Counted from the stretch's first letter, positions 8,382 to 20,569 are shown. The stretch is DNA of 64,000 bases from Clostridiales bacterium (GCA_012839345.1 DUNN01000022.1:186001-250000); one strand, 5' to 3'. Program-made: numbers and translations. Notes: generated by a model not told the origin, from the sequence alone.

Positions 8382-10148
8382 ATGCCGTTGCCGGAATCCT
8401 TTTTGCAGGAATTGAAAGCAAGATGCGAACTTTCAGAGATCGCGTCTTCTTATGTGAACTTAAAGCGTGTGGGACGGAATTTGGTCGGGCTTTGTCCTTT
8501 CCACAGCGAGAAATCGCCGTCGTTCAATATTTTCCCGGAAAATGGATCGTTTTACTGCTTTGGTTGCGGTGCAGGCGGCGATGTAATCACCTTTATCCGT
8601 AAAATAGAAAATCTGGATTATATGGAATCCATTCGCTTTCTGGCCCAGCGCGCAGGCCTTCAGGTTCCGGAAAGTGGAGTGGATGACGGAATGAGCCGCC
8701 TGCGTGCGCGCATTCTGGAAATTAACCGGGAAACCGCACGGTATTACCATGCGATTCTGCGGTCAGAGCAGGGTGCACCGGGAATAAAATACCTGACCGG
8801 GCGCGGCCTTACCCTGCAGACGATTCGCCATTTCGGCTTGGGCTATGCGCCCGAGTCGCGTTTTTCCCTGGTTGATTATCTTGCGAAAAAGGGGTATACT
8901 CAGAACGAAATCATCCTGTCGAACGTTGCCGTGAAGGGGCGAAATGGAAAAGCGATTGACCGTTTTTACCACCGGGTCATGTATCCGATTATTGATTTAC
9001 GCGGAAATGTGATTGCGTTCGGTGGCCGTGTTCTGACGGATGAAAAGCCAAAATATTTGAACACTGCGGAAACGCCGGTGTTTAATAAGGGGAGTTATTT
9101 ATTCGCGCTGAACTTTGCAAAAAGCAGCTGTGCGGAGCAGTTGATTTTGTGTGAAGGATATATGGACGTAATTTCCATGCACCAAGCAGGTTTTACCAAC
9201 GCAGTTGCTACTTTGGGCACTGCGCTGACTCCTGCACAGGCGCATCTGATGGCGCGCTATACCAAAGAGGTTGTAATCTGCTACGACTCCGACGCAGCGG
9301 GGCAGAAAGCTGCTTCCCGCGCGATTCCGATTTTGCGGGATACTGGGCTTCTGGTGAAAGTTCTGACCATCGCCGGCGGGAAAGACCCGGATGAATACAT
9401 ACGCTCCAACGGTTCGAATGGACGGGCAAAATTTAAAAATATGCTGGATGCCTGCGGGAATGATGTGGAATACCGGCTGCAGAAGGTACGTCAAAGCTGC
9501 AATTTGCAGAATGCAGAAGGCCGCGTTGCCTATCTGACCGGCGCAGCAGAAATTTTGGCCACGCTGGAAAACCGCATTGAGCAGGAAGTTTACGCCGGAA
9601 AATTGTCCGAGGAAGTCGGCGTGGAGCGCGACACCATCATGCGCCAGGTGGACAAGCTGCGCAGCCGAATGAAAAAGAACCGGGAAGCAAAGCAATTTAA
9701 GGAATTTCAGCAACAGACCGTCGGTTACCGTGACAGCATCAATCCGGAAAAGTCACAACACCTTCGGGCGGCCAGTGCAGAAGAAGCGCTGATTGCTTAT
9801 TTGATGAACAATCCGGAACGCGGAATGCAGATTTATGAGCATTTACCGCCTGAAAAATTTGTCACAGCGTTCAATCGCCGTGTATATCAGGTAATAATGG
9901 GCAGAATTATAGACGGAAAGGCGGTAAGCCTTACAGACATATCGGAAAACTTTTCGATGGAGGAAATCGCTGCGATTGCTAAAATTTTTGCCAAGTTTCA
10001 TACCGTTGCTGTCACGGACCGTGACGCACAGGAGTACATTCAGGTTATATTGCAGGAAAATGCAAAGAGAAACATTGAAAATGTTGCTTCCGCTCCGGCG
10101 CAGGACATTCAAAGTTACCTGCGCGAGCTGAAACAACAGAAGAAGTAG
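8382..10148 (+). CDS. dnaG: DNA primase
   Basis: 588 aa. It makes RNA primers at the replication fork. The N-terminal CHC2 zinc ribbon is complete ([14 protein letters not shown] at 38-51, then CFGCG at 59-63). The TOPRIM core follows with [15 protein letters not shown] near 251 and [11 protein letters not shown] near 304; a helicase-binding C-terminal region covers about 450-588. GGAGGTGA precedes the ATG. Second gene of the macromolecular-synthesis operon. Confidence 0.97.
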   Translation: MPLPESFLQELKARCELSEIASSYVNLKRVGRNLVGLCPFHSEKSPSFNIFPENGSFYCFGCGAGGDVITFIRKIENLDYMESIRFLAQRAGLQVPESGVDDGMSRLRARILEINRETARYYHAILRSEQGAPGIKYLTGRGLTLQTIRHFGLGYAPESRFSLVDYLAKKGYTQNEIILSNVAVKGRNGKAIDRFYHRVMYPIIDLRGNVIAFGGRVLTDEKPKYLNTAETPVFNKGSYLFALNFAKSSCAEQLILCEGYMDVISMHQAGFTNAVATLGTALTPAQAHLMARYTKEVVICYDSDAAGQKAASRAIPILRDTGLLVKVLTIAGGKDPDEYIRSNGSNGRAKFKNMLDACGNDVEYRLQKVRQSCNLQNAEGRVAYLTGAAEILATLENRIEQEVYAGKLSEEVGVERDTIMRQVDKLRSRMKKNREAKQFKEFQQQTVGYRDSINPEKSQHLRAASAEEALIAYLMNNPERGMQIYEHLPPEKFVTAFNRRVYQVIMGRIIDGKAVSLTDISENFSMEEIAAIAKIFAKFHTVAVTDRDAQEYIQVILQENAKRNIENVASAPAQDIQSYLRELKQQKK

Positions 10149-10159
10149 GGGGATATAAA

Positions 10160-11254
10160 ATGGGAGCACCGGATAAAAAGACGGTTATCAGGGAATTGAT
10201 CGAGCAAGGCAAAAGCAAGGGGCAACTTTCCACCAAAGAGATTCTTGATGCAATCGGCGAACTGGAATTCGATCCGGAACAGATCGAGAAGTTTTATGAT
10301 ACATTGGAAGGACTTGGCGTTGAAATTATAGAGGATTTTGGGGACGCTCCTCTGGATGATTTGGATTTCGATATTCAAATCGATGAAAACGAGGATCTGG
10401 AAGCGGCGTTAAGCACCGAGGGCATTTCCATTGATGACCCGGTCAAGGTTTATCTGAAGGAAATCGGCCGTGTGCCGCTGCTAACCCCGGAGGAAGAAAT
10501 CGACCTTGCCATCCGTATTAAAGACGGCGACGAGGCGGCAAAAAAGCGCCTTTCCGAGGCGAACCTTCGTCTGGTTGTCAGCATTGCAAAGCGCTACCTT
10601 GGGCGTGGTATGCAGTTCCTGGACCTAATTCAGGAAGGCAACCTTGGCTTGATTAAGGCTGTTGAAAAATTTGATTATACCAAAGGCTTTAAATTTTCCA
10701 CGTATGCAACTTGGTGGATTCGTCAGGCAATTACCCGTGCTATTGCCGACCAGGCAAGAACCATCCGCATCCCGGTGCATATGGTGGAAACCATCAACAA
10801 AGTAAAAAAGGTGTCTAGCCAGCTGCTGCATACCAACGGCCACGAACCGACAGCGGATGAAATTTCAGAAGAGCTTGACATGCCGGTAGACAAGGTGCGC
10901 GAAATTATGCGTGTTGCACAGGAACCGGTTTCGCTGGAAACGCCGATCGGCGAGGAGGAAGACAGCCACCTGGGCGATTTTATCCCGGATGACGACGCCC
11001 CTGCGCCGGTGGATGCCGCTTCGCATATCCTGCTCAAGGAGCAGCTTGCCGATGTGTTGGATACACTGACCCCCAGGGAAGAGAAAGTGCTTCGTCTTCG
11101 TTTCGGTTTGGAGGACGGCCGTTCCCGTACACTGGAGGAAGTAGGAAAAGAATTTAATGTAACAAGAGAACGTATTCGCCAGATTGAGGCAAAAGCGCTC
11201 CGTAAGCTTCGCCATCCCAGCCGCAGCAAGAAACTGAAGGACTTTTTGGATTAA
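10160..11254 (+). CDS. rpoD: Primary sigma factor SigA
   Basis: 364 aa. Region 1.1 is short and acidic. Region 1.2-2 runs from [13 protein letters not shown] through [25 protein letters not shown] to the [25 protein letters not shown] block that melts the -10 element. Region 4 ends in the helix-turn-helix [20 protein letters not shown]. Directly after dnaG (11 bases). It directs the TTGACA/TATAAT-like promoters seen throughout this window. Confidence 0.97.
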   Translation: MGAPDKKTVIRELIEQGKSKGQLSTKEILDAIGELEFDPEQIEKFYDTLEGLGVEIIEDFGDAPLDDLDFDIQIDENEDLEAALSTEGISIDDPVKVYLKEIGRVPLLTPEEEIDLAIRIKDGDEAAKKRLSEANLRLVVSIAKRYLGRGMQFLDLIQEGNLGLIKAVEKFDYTKGFKFSTYATWWIRQAITRAIADQARTIRIPVHMVETINKVKKVSSQLLHTNGHEPTADEISEELDMPVDKVREIMRVAQEPVSLETPIGEEEDSHLGDFIPDDDAPAPVDAASHILLKEQLADVLDTLTPREEKVLRLRFGLEDGRSRTLEEVGKEFNVTRERIRQIEAKALRKLRHPSRSKKLKDFLD

Positions 11255-11266
11255 GGGGAAACAGCA

Positions 11267-11674
11267 ATGGTAATGACTCTGGAAGCCGATTATGCGGTTC
11301 GTATTGTGGAAATGCTCTCGATGACACAGTCCAGAATCGATGCCCATACCATTTCTGAGGAAACACAGGTGCCGCTGCGGTTTGCACTGAAAATTCTGCG
11401 CAAGCTCGTGGCAGGCGGGCTGGTACTGTCGTATAAGGGCGCGCGGGGAGGATATACGCTTGCCCGAAAGCCAGGGGAGATCACCCTTCGTCAGGTGATA
11501 GAGTCGGTGGAAGGACCGTACATGATTAGCCGCTGCCAACAGGAGGAATACGACTGCGCCAAGACTTCCTGCCGGTTTTATCGGATTTACGACGAAATTT
11601 CCGCAGTAGTACGTGAGAAGCTTGATTCTTATACATTCGAGTCGATTGACTCTGGGACTCAGGCGCAGAAATAA
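11267..11674 (+). CDS. Rrf2-family transcriptional regulator
   Basis: 135 aa. The winged-helix domain fits Rrf2: LEADYAVRIVEMLS at the N-terminus, ETQVPLRFALKILRKLVAGGLVLSYKGARGGYTLAR for the recognition helix and wing. Three cysteines (about 85, 92 and 97) sit where IscR/NsrR-type members bind an iron-sulfur cluster, although spacing differs from IscR. Twelve bases after rpoD, so probably co-transcribed with the sigma factor. Its target is unknown; a palindrome in the rpoB promoter just downstream is one candidate. The first or the third codon (both ATG/Met) could be the start. Confidence 0.88.
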   Translation: MVMTLEADYAVRIVEMLSMTQSRIDAHTISEETQVPLRFALKILRKLVAGGLVLSYKGARGGYTLARKPGEITLRQVIESVEGPYMISRCQQEEYDCAKTSCRFYRIYDEISAVVREKLDSYTFESIDSGTQAQK

Positions 11675-11715
11675 GTGCCGTTCATTCCCGTAAAAATCAC
11701 AAATAAAATAAAACA

Positions 11716-11745
11716 GCCGGCGGTCAAACGACCGCCGGCAAATTT
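11716..11745 (+). terminator. Terminator-like hairpin after the rpoD-rrf2 operon
   Basis: A perfect ten-pair GCCGGCGGTC stem with a 4-base loop is followed by a short, mixed A/T run. Strong stem, weak U-tract. Confidence 0.65.
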
Positions 11746-11769
11746 GTGTGAAAAAAAGAGAGAAACAGC

Positions 11770-11798
11770 TTGACAATCACAATATATTGTAATAAAAT
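11770..11798 (+). promoter_or_regulatory. rpoB promoter with palindrome in its spacer
   Basis: TTGACA (11770) and TAAAAT (11793) are 17 bases apart. The spacer contains the perfect 12-base palindrome ACAATATATTGT (11779-11790), a plausible operator. A leader of about 170 bases runs from here to the rpoB start. No open frame is evident in the leader. Confidence 0.7.
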
Positions 11799-11976
11799 AA
11801 TATACTGCATCATCATGGAAACATATACTCATGTCTATTTTTTATATAATATCACAACGCTTCGAAAAAGGCAAGAGAATATCGTAAAATGCTTAAGAAA
11901 GCAATGATGAAGCAAATTGTTTTTGTGCTTAATTTATGCCGCGGATGGTAAATATATGAATGGAGTGATTAAGCCG

Positions 11977-14900
11977 ATGGTGAATGTCAAACCGGTGAAA
12001 GTTGGCAAAGAGGTCCGCATGAGCTTCGGGCGAATCGACGAGGTTCTGGATATGCCGAACCTGATTGAGGTTCAGAAAAATTCCTATCAATGGTTTTTGG
12101 ACGAAGGGTTGAAGGAAGTTTTCAAGGACGTTTCAGGTATTACGGATTATACCGGAAACCTTGTGCTGGACTTTGTGGATTATAAACTGGATGATGACAA
12201 GCCCAATTACAGCGTAGAGGAATGCAAGGAACGCGACGCTACTTATGCTGCACCTCTCCGCGTGACAGCCCGCCTGCTTAATAAAGAAACCGGGGAGATT
12301 AAAGAGTCCGAGGTCTTTATGGGGGATTTCCCTCTGATGACCGAAAGTGGTACCTTTGTAATCAACGGTGCAGAACGTGTTATTGTATCCCAGCTGGTTC
12401 GCTCCCCTGGCGTTTACTATAAAATGGAGTATGATAAAACCGGTAAGGAACTTTTCAGTTCTACGGTGATTCCGAACCGCGGCGCCTGGCTTGAATATGA
12501 AAATGATGCGAATGACGTATTTTACGTTCGTATCGATAAAAACCGTAAAATCCCGGTGACTGTGTTTATCCGTGCGCTTGGTCTGGGAACCGATGCGGAA
12601 ATCCGCGAATATTTCGGCGACGACGACCGGATTAATGCGACGATTGAAAAGGATCCCTGCAAAAATACGGAAGAAGCTCTGTTCGAAGTATACCGTAAAT
12701 TAAGACCGAGCGAGCCGCCTACCATTGAAAGTGCCCAGTCCCATATTAACGGCTTGTTTTTTGATGCGCGCCGCTATGACCTTTCCCGTGTCGGCCGCTA
12801 TAAATATAATAAGAAGCTGAACCTTGCCGGCCGTATTACCGGCCAAAAGGTCACCCGCCCGGTGGTCAATCCGCTGACCGGTGAACTGATGGCGGAAGAG
12901 GGCGAAATCATTAGCCACGACAAGGCGAAGGAAATGGATGACGCCGGCGTCAGCGTTGTGTATGTTTCCGTTAACGAAAAGGAAGTCAAGGTTATTTCCA
13001 ACGGCATGGTTGATATCAACAACTTTGTTTCCTTCGATGCAAAAGCGGAATGCGGCGTAAACGAGCGCGTGCGTTTCAGCGTGCTTGCGGAAATTTTGGA
13101 AACCTGCACCACGGAAGAAGAACAGAAAGATGCTATCAAGGCCAGAATTGATGAACTGATTCCGAAGCACATCATCATCGACGATATCTTCTCTTCCATC
13201 AACTATATGAACTGCCTTGCGGTTGGCCTTGGCACCACAGACGACATTGACCATTTGGGCAACCGTCGTATCCGTTCGGTCGGCGAATTGCTGCAGAATC
13301 AGTTCCGCATCGGCTTTTCCCGTCTGGAGCGCGTGATCCGCGAAAGAATGACTTTGCAGGCGCAGGATTTGGAATCGCTGACACCGCATTCTCTTATTAA
13401 TATTCGTCCTGTAGTGGCGGCTATTCGCGAGTTTTTCGGTTCTTCTCCGCTTTCTCAGTTTATGGATCAGACTAACCCGCTTGCCGAACTGACACATAAA
13501 CGCCGTTTGTCTGCATTGGGCCCCGGAGGTTTGTCCAGAGACCGTGCTGGATTCGAAGTGCGTGACGTTCACTACAGCCATTATGGCCGCATGTGCCCAA
13601 TTGAAACGCCAGAAGGTCCGAACATCGGTCTGATTTCGTATCTGGCAACCTTTGCAAGAATCAACGAATATGGATTTATTGAAGCTCCTTTCCGTCGCGT
13701 GGATAAAAAGACCGGCTGTGTAACACGTGAAGTGGTCTATATGACGGCGGACATGGAGGATGACTATATTGTCGCCCAGGCAAACGAGCCTTTGGACGAG
13801 CAGGGACGTTTTAAAAACGCCAAGGTAAACGCCCGTTACCGCGATGAATTCCTGGAAGTTGAACGTGAACGCGCGGATTATATGGACGTTTCGCCAAGAA
13901 TGGTTGTTTCGGTTGCTACGGCGATGATTCCATTCCTGGAAAACGATGACGCAAACCGTGCACTGATGGGTTCCAACATGCAGCGGCAGGCGGTTCCGCT
14001 TTTGAGAACTGAAGCCCCGATTGTCGGCACCGGTATTGAATACAAAGCCGGTACGGATTCCGGTGTTTGTGTTCTTGCAAAGCGCGCCGGTGTGGTCCGT
14101 AGCGTAAGCGCCGACGAGGTCCGCGTTGCGACCGATGACGGTGCGATTGATGTATACCATATCATTAAGTTCGCGCGTTCCAACCAAGGAACCTGCATTA
14201 ATCAGGTTCCGATTGTTGATGTGAATCAGCGCGTGGAGGTCGGCGATGTGATTGCCGACGGCCCTGCAACGAAAAACGGTGAAATCAGTCTTGGCAAGAA
14301 CGCCCTAATTGGATTTATGACCTGGGAAGGTTACAACTACGAAGACGCCGTTCTGATCAGTGAAAAAATTGTCCGTGAGGACGTTTATACCTCTATTCAT
14401 ATTGAGGAATATGAAATCGAAGCCCGAGATACCAAACTTGGGCCGGAAGAAATTACCCGCGATATTCCGAACGTCAACGAAGACCTTCTGCGTGACCTTG
14501 ACGAAAATGGCATTATCCGCATTGGTGCTGAGGTTCGTGCGGGCGACATTCTGGTTGGCAAGGTAACGCCAAAGGGCGAAACCGAACTGACTGCAGAAGA
14601 ACGTCTGCTGCGTGCCATCTTTGGCGAAAAGGCTCGTGAAGTCCGCGATACTTCCCTGCGCGTACCGCACGGTGAATACGGTATTGTTGTGGATGTTAAG
14701 GTCTTTAACCGTGAAAACAGCCACGACGAGCTGAGCCCCGGCGTTAACAAAGTAGTTCGCTGCTACATTGCCCAGAAGCGTAAAATTTCCGTCGGTGATA
14801 AGATGGCCGGCCGCCATGGTAATAAGGGTGTTGTTTCCCGTATCCTCCCGGTCGAAGACATGCCGGTTCTGCCGGACGGCACTCCGCTTGACATCGTCCT

Positions 14901-15714
14901 GAACCCCCTGGGCGTGCCTTCTCGTATGAACATCGGTCAGGTGCTGGAAGTTCACCTTGGCTATGCGGCAAAACTCCTCGGCTGGAAGATTATGACCCCT
15001 GTTTTTGACGGCGCACACGAAGACGATATCGTGGAATGCTTCCGTCAGGCGGGAATCAGCGAAGACGGCAAGACCCGCCTGAGAGACGGAAGAACCGGCG
15101 AGTATTTTGATAATCCGGTTACCGTTGGTATTATGTACTACCTAAAGCTGCATCACCTGGTTGACGATAAAATCCATGCCCGTTCCACCGGCCCGTACTC
15201 CCTTGTTACCCAGCAGCCTTTGGGCGGCAAGGCACAGTTCGGCGGCCAGCGTTTCGGAGAAATGGAAGTTTGGGCGCTGGAAGCTTACGGCGCAGCCTAT
15301 ACTCTGCAGGAAATCCTTACCGTGAAATCCGACGATGTGGTTGGCCGTGTTAAGACTTACGAATCCATTGTAAAGGGTCAGAACATTCCTGAACCGGGTG
15401 TTCCGGAATCGTTCAAAGTCCTGATTAAGGAACTTCAGTCTTTGGGTCTTGACGTTAAGGTTCTTGACAAAAACAATGATGAAATTGATTTGAAGCAGAA
15501 CTTTGACGATGACGACGACATTAGCTTTAATCCTACGGAAGGCAATTTCGACGAACAGAATGTTGCCGATGACCTGGAAGGATACTCCGTTGATGAGCCC
15601 GAAGAGGATGATCTGTTTGATGAATCCGACGGCTATGTAAGCGAAGAGAGCGATGATGAATTCGATAAGGACGAACCCTTTGACCTTATTTCAGGCGATG
15701 GCGATATAGAATAA
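11977..15714 (+). CDS. rpoB: RNA polymerase beta subunit
   Basis: 1245 aa from the ATG at [10 protein letters not shown], which has GGAG 11 bases upstream; an in-frame ATG seven codons earlier is less likely. The rifampicin-pocket region [16 protein letters not shown] and the [16 protein letters not shown] block are intact, and the C-terminal clamp-binding [24 protein letters not shown] is present. After the conserved end the protein carries a tail of about 70 residues that is nearly half Asp/Glu. Unlike the common Firmicutes order, rplKAJL do not precede it here; rpoD and an Rrf2 gene do. It is followed by rpoC after 12 bases. Confidence 0.98.
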   Translation: MVNVKPVKVGKEVRMSFGRIDEVLDMPNLIEVQKNSYQWFLDEGLKEVFKDVSGITDYTGNLVLDFVDYKLDDDKPNYSVEECKERDATYAAPLRVTARLLNKETGEIKESEVFMGDFPLMTESGTFVINGAERVIVSQLVRSPGVYYKMEYDKTGKELFSSTVIPNRGAWLEYENDANDVFYVRIDKNRKIPVTVFIRALGLGTDAEIREYFGDDDRINATIEKDPCKNTEEALFEVYRKLRPSEPPTIESAQSHINGLFFDARRYDLSRVGRYKYNKKLNLAGRITGQKVTRPVVNPLTGELMAEEGEIISHDKAKEMDDAGVSVVYVSVNEKEVKVISNGMVDINNFVSFDAKAECGVNERVRFSVLAEILETCTTEEEQKDAIKARIDELIPKHIIIDDIFSSINYMNCLAVGLGTTDDIDHLGNRRIRSVGELLQNQFRIGFSRLERVIRERMTLQAQDLESLTPHSLINIRPVVAAIREFFGSSPLSQFMDQTNPLAELTHKRRLSALGPGGLSRDRAGFEVRDVHYSHYGRMCPIETPEGPNIGLISYLATFARINEYGFIEAPFRRVDKKTGCVTREVVYMTADMEDDYIVAQANEPLDEQGRFKNAKVNARYRDEFLEVERERADYMDVSPRMVVSVATAMIPFLENDDANRALMGSNMQRQAVPLLRTEAPIVGTGIEYKAGTDSGVCVLAKRAGVVRSVSADEVRVATDDGAIDVYHIIKFARSNQGTCINQVPIVDVNQRVEVGDVIADGPATKNGEISLGKNALIGFMTWEGYNYEDAVLISEKIVREDVYTSIHIEEYEIEARDTKLGPEEITRDIPNVNEDLLRDLDENGIIRIGAEVRAGDILVGKVTPKGETELTAEERLLRAIFGEKAREVRDTSLRVPHGEYGIVVDVKVFNRENSHDELSPGVNKVVRCYIAQKRKISVGDKMAGRHGNKGVVSRILPVEDMPVLPDGTPLDIVLNPLGVPSRMNIGQVLEVHLGYAAKLLGWKIMTPVFDGAHEDDIVECFRQAGISEDGKTRLRDGRTGEYFDNPVTVGIMYYLKLHHLVDDKIHARSTGPYSLVTQQPLGGKAQFGGQRFGEMEVWALEAYGAAYTLQEILTVKSDDVVGRVKTYESIVKGQNIPEPGVPESFKVLIKELQSLGLDVKVLDKNNDEIDLKQNFDDDDDISFNPTEGNFDEQNVADDLEGYSVDEPEEDDLFDESDGYVSEESDDEFDKDEPFDLISGDGDIE

Positions 15715-15726
15715 GGGGGATGCAGC

Positions 15727-18700
15727 ATGGAATTTAATACTTTTGAATCGATTAAGATCGGACTTGCTTCACCGGAAAAAATCCGGGAATGGTCCCACGG
15801 TGAAGTGAAAAAGCCCGAAACCATAAACTATCGTACCTTGAAACCGGAACGCGACGGCTTGTTCTGCGAACGCATTTTTGGACCTACTAAGGACTGGGAA
15901 TGCCACTGTGGAAAGTACAAGCGAATCCGTTATAAGGGCAAGGTGTGCGAACGCTGCGGTGTTGAGGTTACCCGCGCGAAAGTGCGCCGCGAGCGGATGG
16001 GCCATATTGAACTGGCCGCTCCGGTTTCCCATATCTGGTATTTTAAGGGAATTCCGTCTAGAATGGGTTTGATTCTGGACATTTCTCCCCGTATGCTGGA
16101 AAAAGTTCTGTATTTTGCCCTTTATATCGTTACGGATCCGGGCAATGTGCGCGAACTGCAGAAAAAGCAGCTTCTAAATGAAAAAGAATACCGCGATATG
16201 CGTGAAAAATATGAGGATGACTTTGAGGCAGGTATGGGTGCAGAAGCGATTAAAAAGCTTCTGGAAGAAATTGACCTTGACCAGACTTCCGAAGAATTGA
16301 AAGCGGAGCTGGAAGGTGCTTCCGGCCAAAAACGTGTTCGTATTTTAAAACGCCTTGAAGTAGTGGAAGCATTCCGCCTTTCCGGCAACCGCCCGGAATG
16401 GATGATCCTTGATGTGGTTCCGGTTATTCCACCGGATATCCGTCCTATGGTGCAGCTCGACGGCGGCCGTTTTGCCACGTCGGATTTGAACGACCTTTAC
16501 CGCCGCGTCATTAACCGCAACAATCGTTTGAAAAGATTGTTGGAACTGGGTGCGCCGGACATTATCGTGCGCAACGAGAAGAGAATGCTGCAGGAAGCCG
16601 TTGACGCGCTGATTGACAATGGCCGCCGTGGCAGACCGGTTACCGGCCCGAACAACCGCCCGCTGAAATCCCTTTCTGATATGCTGAAAGGCAAGCAGGG
16701 CCGTTTCCGTCAGAACCTGTTGGGCAAACGTGTTGACTATTCCGGCCGTTCCGTTATCGTTGTCGGTCCTGAACTGAAAATGTACCAGTGCGGTCTTCCA
16801 AAGGAAATGGCGCTGGAACTCTTCAAACCGTTTGTGATGAAGCGTCTGGTGGAAACCGGAGCCGCCGGCAACATTAAAGCCGCCCGTAAAGCGGTGGAAC
16901 GTGCAAAGCCGGAAGTGTGGGATGCGCTGGAAATCGTCATTAAAAACCACCCGGTTCTGCTGAACCGTGCACCTACGCTGCACAGACTGGGCATTCAGGC
17001 ATTTGAACCGGTACTGGTGGAAGGTCGTGCCTTGAAACTGCATCCGTTGGCCTGTACGGCTTACAACGCGGACTTTGATGGCGACCAGATGGCTGTTCAC
17101 GTGCCGCTTTCCGCAGAAGCGCAGGCGGAGGCCCGCTTCCTGATGCTTGCTGCGGGCAACCTGCTGAAACCTTCCGACGGACGCCCGGTCACAGTGCCTA
17201 CGCAGGACATGGTTCTGGGTTCCTACTACCTTACATTGGATAAGGACGGCGAAGTCGGCGAGGGCAAGGTGTTCCGCGACTATGATGAGGCAATTATGGC
17301 CTATGACGCGAAAGTGGTTGGCCTGCATGCGAAAATCAAAGTGCGCAGAACAATGGAGATTAACGGGGAAAAGGTCTCCAGACTGGTGGATACTACGGTT
17401 GGCCGCATGATTTTCAACCGCCCGATTCCGCAGGATCTGGGATTTGTTGACCGCTCCAAGCCAGAAAACCTCTTTAAATTTGAAATTGATTTCCTGGTTG
17501 GCAAAAAGCAGCTTGGAAAAATTATTGATAAATGTATTAAAATCCACGGCACGGCCGAAACCGCCGATGTTCTGGATAGCATTAAGGCGCAGGGTTATAA
17601 GTACTCTACATTGAGTGCTATTACCGTTGCCGTCGGAGATGCGACTATTCCGCCGGAGAAAAAGCAGATTATCGCCGATGCGGAGCAGAAGATCGACATC
17701 ATTATGGAACAGTATAAGAACGGTTTGTTCTCTGAGAACGAACGTTACAACGCTGTTCTGAAAACATGGGCAAAAGCAACGGACGATGTTTCGGACGCTC
17801 TGCAGAAGAATCTGGACCGTTACAACCCGATCTTCATGATGGCGGATTCCGGTGCTCGTGGTTCTATGAGCCAGATTCGCCAGTTGGCCGGTATGCGTGG
17901 TTTGATTGCAAATACCTCCGGCCGTACCATTGAAATCCCAATTCGTGCGAACTACCGTGAAGGTCTGAACATTTTGGAATACTTCATTTCTTCCCGTGGT
18001 GCTCGAAAGGGTCTGGCCGATACCGCTCTGAGAACGGCTGACTCCGGTTATCTGACCCGCCGTCTGGTCGACGTTTCACAGGATGTGATTATCCGTGAGG
18101 ACGACTGCGGTACAACGGAAGGTCTGGAAGTATTCGATATCTGCGAAGGCAAGGAAGCCATTGAAACGATGCACGAGCGTTTGATCGGACGTTACCTTGT
18201 AGAAGACTTTGTGGATGAGAAGACCGGTGAGGTTCTGGTATCCAAGGATAAGATGATGACCGACGAAGATGCCGATATTATTGTCGGCAGGGGCGTCAAG
18301 CGCATCAAAATCCGCTCTATCCTCAATTGCCGCGCAAAGCATGGCATTTGCAAGAAGTGCTACGGTGCGAACCTTGCAAACGGCCAGCCGGTTAACGTCG
18401 GTGAGGCGGTCGGCATTATTGCTGCTCAGTCCATCGGTGAACCTGGTACGCAGTTGACCATGAGAACCTTCCATACGGGCGGTGTCGCCAGTGCGGAAGA
18501 TATTACACAGGGTCTGCCGCGTGTTGAGGAACTTTTTGAAGGCCGTAAACCGAAGCATCTTGCAATCATCAGCGAAATTCCCGGTGTGGTTTCCTTTGAG
18601 GAAGTTAAGAAAAACCGCCATGTTGTGGTTACCAATAATGAAACCGGTGAATCGAAGTCGTACCTGATTCCGTTTGGCTCCCGCATTATTGTTACAGAAG

Positions 18701-19269
18701 GCCAGGAAATCAAGGCCGGCACCCGGATTACCGAAGGCTCTGTCAATCCGCATGACGTTCTTGCCATCAGCGGCACAGAGGCCGTTCAGGATTATCTGAT
18801 TGAAGAAGTACAGCGTGTTTACCGGATGCAGGGTGTTGATATCAACGATAAGCATATCGAAGTTATCGTACGCCAGATGATGAAGAAGGTAAGAGTGGAA
18901 GACGCGGGCGACACCACGTTGCTGCCGAGCTCCCTCGTAGAAAAGAGCGAGCTGGAAGCAGAGAACGAAGCCATTCGAGAGAGAATCGCCAACGGCGAAA
19001 CCGATCTGCGTGAAGCAACCTATACCCCGGTTCTGCTTGGTATTACAAAGGCTTCTCTGGCTACAGATTCGTTCCTCTCCGCCGCATCCTTCCAGGAAAC
19101 GACACGTGTTCTTACCGATGCCGCCATTAAGGGCAAGGTTGACCCGCTGCTCGGCCTGAAGGAAAATGTCATTATCGGTAAGCTGATTCCTGCCGGTACC
19201 GGCATGAAGTGCTACAATAATGTAGAAATTGAGCCCGCAAATGATGTATTGACAAATGATGCAGTATAG
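15727..19269 (+). CDS. rpoC: RNA polymerase beta-prime subunit
   Basis: 1180 aa. The N-terminal zinc ribbon ([20 protein letters not shown], about 58-77), the catalytic NADFDGDQM magnesium loop near 445, the bridge-helix/trigger-loop stretch and the second zinc site ([11 protein letters not shown], about 865) are all present. GGGGG lies shortly before the ATG. The last codons overlap the -35 element of the rpsL promoter, so the str genes can be driven both by read-through and by their own start. Confidence 0.98.
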   Translation: MEFNTFESIKIGLASPEKIREWSHGEVKKPETINYRTLKPERDGLFCERIFGPTKDWECHCGKYKRIRYKGKVCERCGVEVTRAKVRRERMGHIELAAPVSHIWYFKGIPSRMGLILDISPRMLEKVLYFALYIVTDPGNVRELQKKQLLNEKEYRDMREKYEDDFEAGMGAEAIKKLLEEIDLDQTSEELKAELEGASGQKRVRILKRLEVVEAFRLSGNRPEWMILDVVPVIPPDIRPMVQLDGGRFATSDLNDLYRRVINRNNRLKRLLELGAPDIIVRNEKRMLQEAVDALIDNGRRGRPVTGPNNRPLKSLSDMLKGKQGRFRQNLLGKRVDYSGRSVIVVGPELKMYQCGLPKEMALELFKPFVMKRLVETGAAGNIKAARKAVERAKPEVWDALEIVIKNHPVLLNRAPTLHRLGIQAFEPVLVEGRALKLHPLACTAYNADFDGDQMAVHVPLSAEAQAEARFLMLAAGNLLKPSDGRPVTVPTQDMVLGSYYLTLDKDGEVGEGKVFRDYDEAIMAYDAKVVGLHAKIKVRRTMEINGEKVSRLVDTTVGRMIFNRPIPQDLGFVDRSKPENLFKFEIDFLVGKKQLGKIIDKCIKIHGTAETADVLDSIKAQGYKYSTLSAITVAVGDATIPPEKKQIIADAEQKIDIIMEQYKNGLFSENERYNAVLKTWAKATDDVSDALQKNLDRYNPIFMMADSGARGSMSQIRQLAGMRGLIANTSGRTIEIPIRANYREGLNILEYFISSRGARKGLADTALRTADSGYLTRRLVDVSQDVIIREDDCGTTEGLEVFDICEGKEAIETMHERLIGRYLVEDFVDEKTGEVLVSKDKMMTDEDADIIVGRGVKRIKIRSILNCRAKHGICKKCYGANLANGQPVNVGEAVGIIAAQSIGEPGTQLTMRTFHTGGVASAEDITQGLPRVEELFEGRKPKHLAIISEIPGVVSFEEVKKNRHVVVTNNETGESKSYLIPFGSRIIVTEGQEIKAGTRITEGSVNPHDVLAISGTEAVQDYLIEEVQRVYRMQGVDINDKHIEVIVRQMMKKVRVEDAGDTTLLPSSLVEKSELEAENEAIRERIANGETDLREATYTPVLLGITKASLATDSFLSAASFQETTRVLTDAAIKGKVDPLLGLKENVIIGKLIPAGTGMKCYNNVEIEPANDVLTNDAV

Positions 19270-19278
19270 CGTTATAAT
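19249..19278 (+). promoter_or_regulatory. Consensus promoter for rpsL-rpsG-fusA, inside the rpoC 3' end
   Basis: Perfect TTGACA (19249) and perfect TATAAT (19273) with an 18-base spacer. The -35 lies in the last rpoC codons. Confidence 0.8.
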
Positions 19279-19309
19279 TAACAATTGTGATGGTTTGATG
19301 ATGTAAGGT

Positions 19310-19341
19310 CTTCCTGCTTCGATGATAACCGGAGCAGGAAG
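19310..19341 (+). promoter_or_regulatory. Hairpin in the rpsL leader
   Basis: A nine-pair stem CTTCCTGCT/AGCAGGAAG with a 14-base loop lies in the leader between the promoter and rpsL. There is no U-tract, so it is not a simple terminator; it may be a leader or regulatory structure, or weak processing site. Confidence 0.5.
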
Positions 19342-19434
19342 GCACTTATTTGTTGAAATCAGTTGCTTATTTTGCTGTTTTGCGGATAAAATAAAATCCG
19401 CTTAACATATTAACTTACTGTGAGGAGGTGTCTT

Positions 19435-19872
19435 ATGCCAACATTTAACCAGTTAGTCCACAAGGGCAGAGAAGTTGCCGTTACAAAGGCGAAGGCCCCT
19501 GCGCTGTTAAAGGGATGGAACTCCAAAAAGCGTGTCGCAATTGATCAGGATTCCCCGCAAAAGCGCGGCGTGTGCACTACGGTTAAAACCGCTACCCCGA
19601 AGAAGCCGAACTCTGCTTTGAGAAAAATTGCTAGAGTAAGACTTTCTAACGGCATTGAAGTCAGTGCTTATATTCCGGGTATCGGCCATAACCTGCAGGA
19701 GCACAGCGTTGTTATGATTCGTGGCGGCCGTGTTAAGGATCTGCCTGGTGTGCGTTATCACATCATCCGCGGTACCCTTGATGCTCAGGGCGTTGCTAAT
19801 CGTATGCAGGCTCGTTCCAAGTACGGCGCGAAGCGTCCGAAGGCTGGCGCAGCAAAAGCTGCAAAAAAATAA
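19435..19872 (+). CDS. rpsL: 30S ribosomal protein S12
   Basis: 145 aa from MPTFNQLV, with GAGGAGGTG upstream; the in-frame ATG five codons earlier overlaps that site and is rejected. The decoding-centre loop is intact (SPQKRGVC, then [11 protein letters not shown]) and the [13 protein letters not shown] segment follows. The N-terminal third reads [18 protein letters not shown], more divergent than usual between two conserved blocks. The C-terminus is Ala/Lys-rich. First gene of the str-type operon. Confidence 0.97.
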   Translation: MPTFNQLVHKGREVAVTKAKAPALLKGWNSKKRVAIDQDSPQKRGVCTTVKTATPKKPNSALRKIARVRLSNGIEVSAYIPGIGHNLQEHSVVMIRGGRVKDLPGVRYHIIRGTLDAQGVANRMQARSKYGAKRPKAGAAKAAKK

Positions 19873-20027
19873 GGGAAATTTTTTGACAGAATCCGAACGG
19901 CTGCATGTTTTTATAACATAATGCGGCGGCGTTTATATATAATATATTGGACGCCTCTGTGTTGGCCAACGGGAGTTTGTCGCTTTCGAGTACCTATGAT
20001 ATCATTTTTGTGAAGGAGGGAAGTAAA

Positions 20028-20498
20028 GTGCCAAGAAGAGGTAATGTTGCAAAACGTGATGTTTTGCCGGACCCGCTTTATAACTCAAAACTTGTTACTC
20101 GCCTTGTGAATAATGTAATGGTCGACGGTAAGAAGGGTGTAGCCCAGAAGATCGTTTATGGCGCATTCGATATTGTCAGGGAGAAAACAGGAAAGGAACC
20201 CCTTGAAGTCTTTGAAGCAGCAATGGAAAATGTAATGCCTGCTCTCGAAGTTAAGGCTCGCCGCGTCGGCGGTGCAACCTATCAGGTTCCTATGGAAGTT
20301 CGCCCTGAAAGAAGACAAACTTTAGGACTGCGCTGGATCACGACTTATTCCAGAATCAGATCCGAAAAGACAATGAAAGAAAGACTTGCCGGTGAAATCC
20401 TTGATGCTGTAAATGGTGCAGGCGGCGCCGCCAAAAAGCGTGATGATACGCATAAGATGGCGGAGGCCAACAAGGCATTTGCTCATTACAGATGGTAA
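20028..20498 (+). CDS. rpsG: 30S ribosomal protein S7
   Basis: 156 aa, the standard length, starting at a GTG ([15 protein letters not shown]) seven to eight bases after GAAGGAGGG. It binds the 3' major domain of 16S rRNA and nucleates head assembly; the [19 protein letters not shown] loop is present. A 155-base gap from rpsL holds an AT-rich TATATATAAT stretch but no convincing -35. Confidence 0.97.
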   Translation: MPRRGNVAKRDVLPDPLYNSKLVTRLVNNVMVDGKKGVAQKIVYGAFDIVREKTGKEPLEVFEAAMENVMPALEVKARRVGGATYQVPMEVRPERRQTLGLRWITTYSRIRSEKTMKERLAGEILDAVNGAGGAAKKRDDTHKMAEANKAFAHYRW

Positions 20499-20569
20499 TC
20501 CGGCGATGTCCGCCAGATTCATTTCTATAATGACAAATTTATCTCGTTTACAGAATTAAGGAGGAAACT

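Noticed and set aside
12700-14187. A 495-codon minus-strand frame opposite rpoB, and similar ones opposite rpoC and tuf
   Set aside because: Shadows of highly biased plus-strand genes with no ribosome site or recognisable domain.
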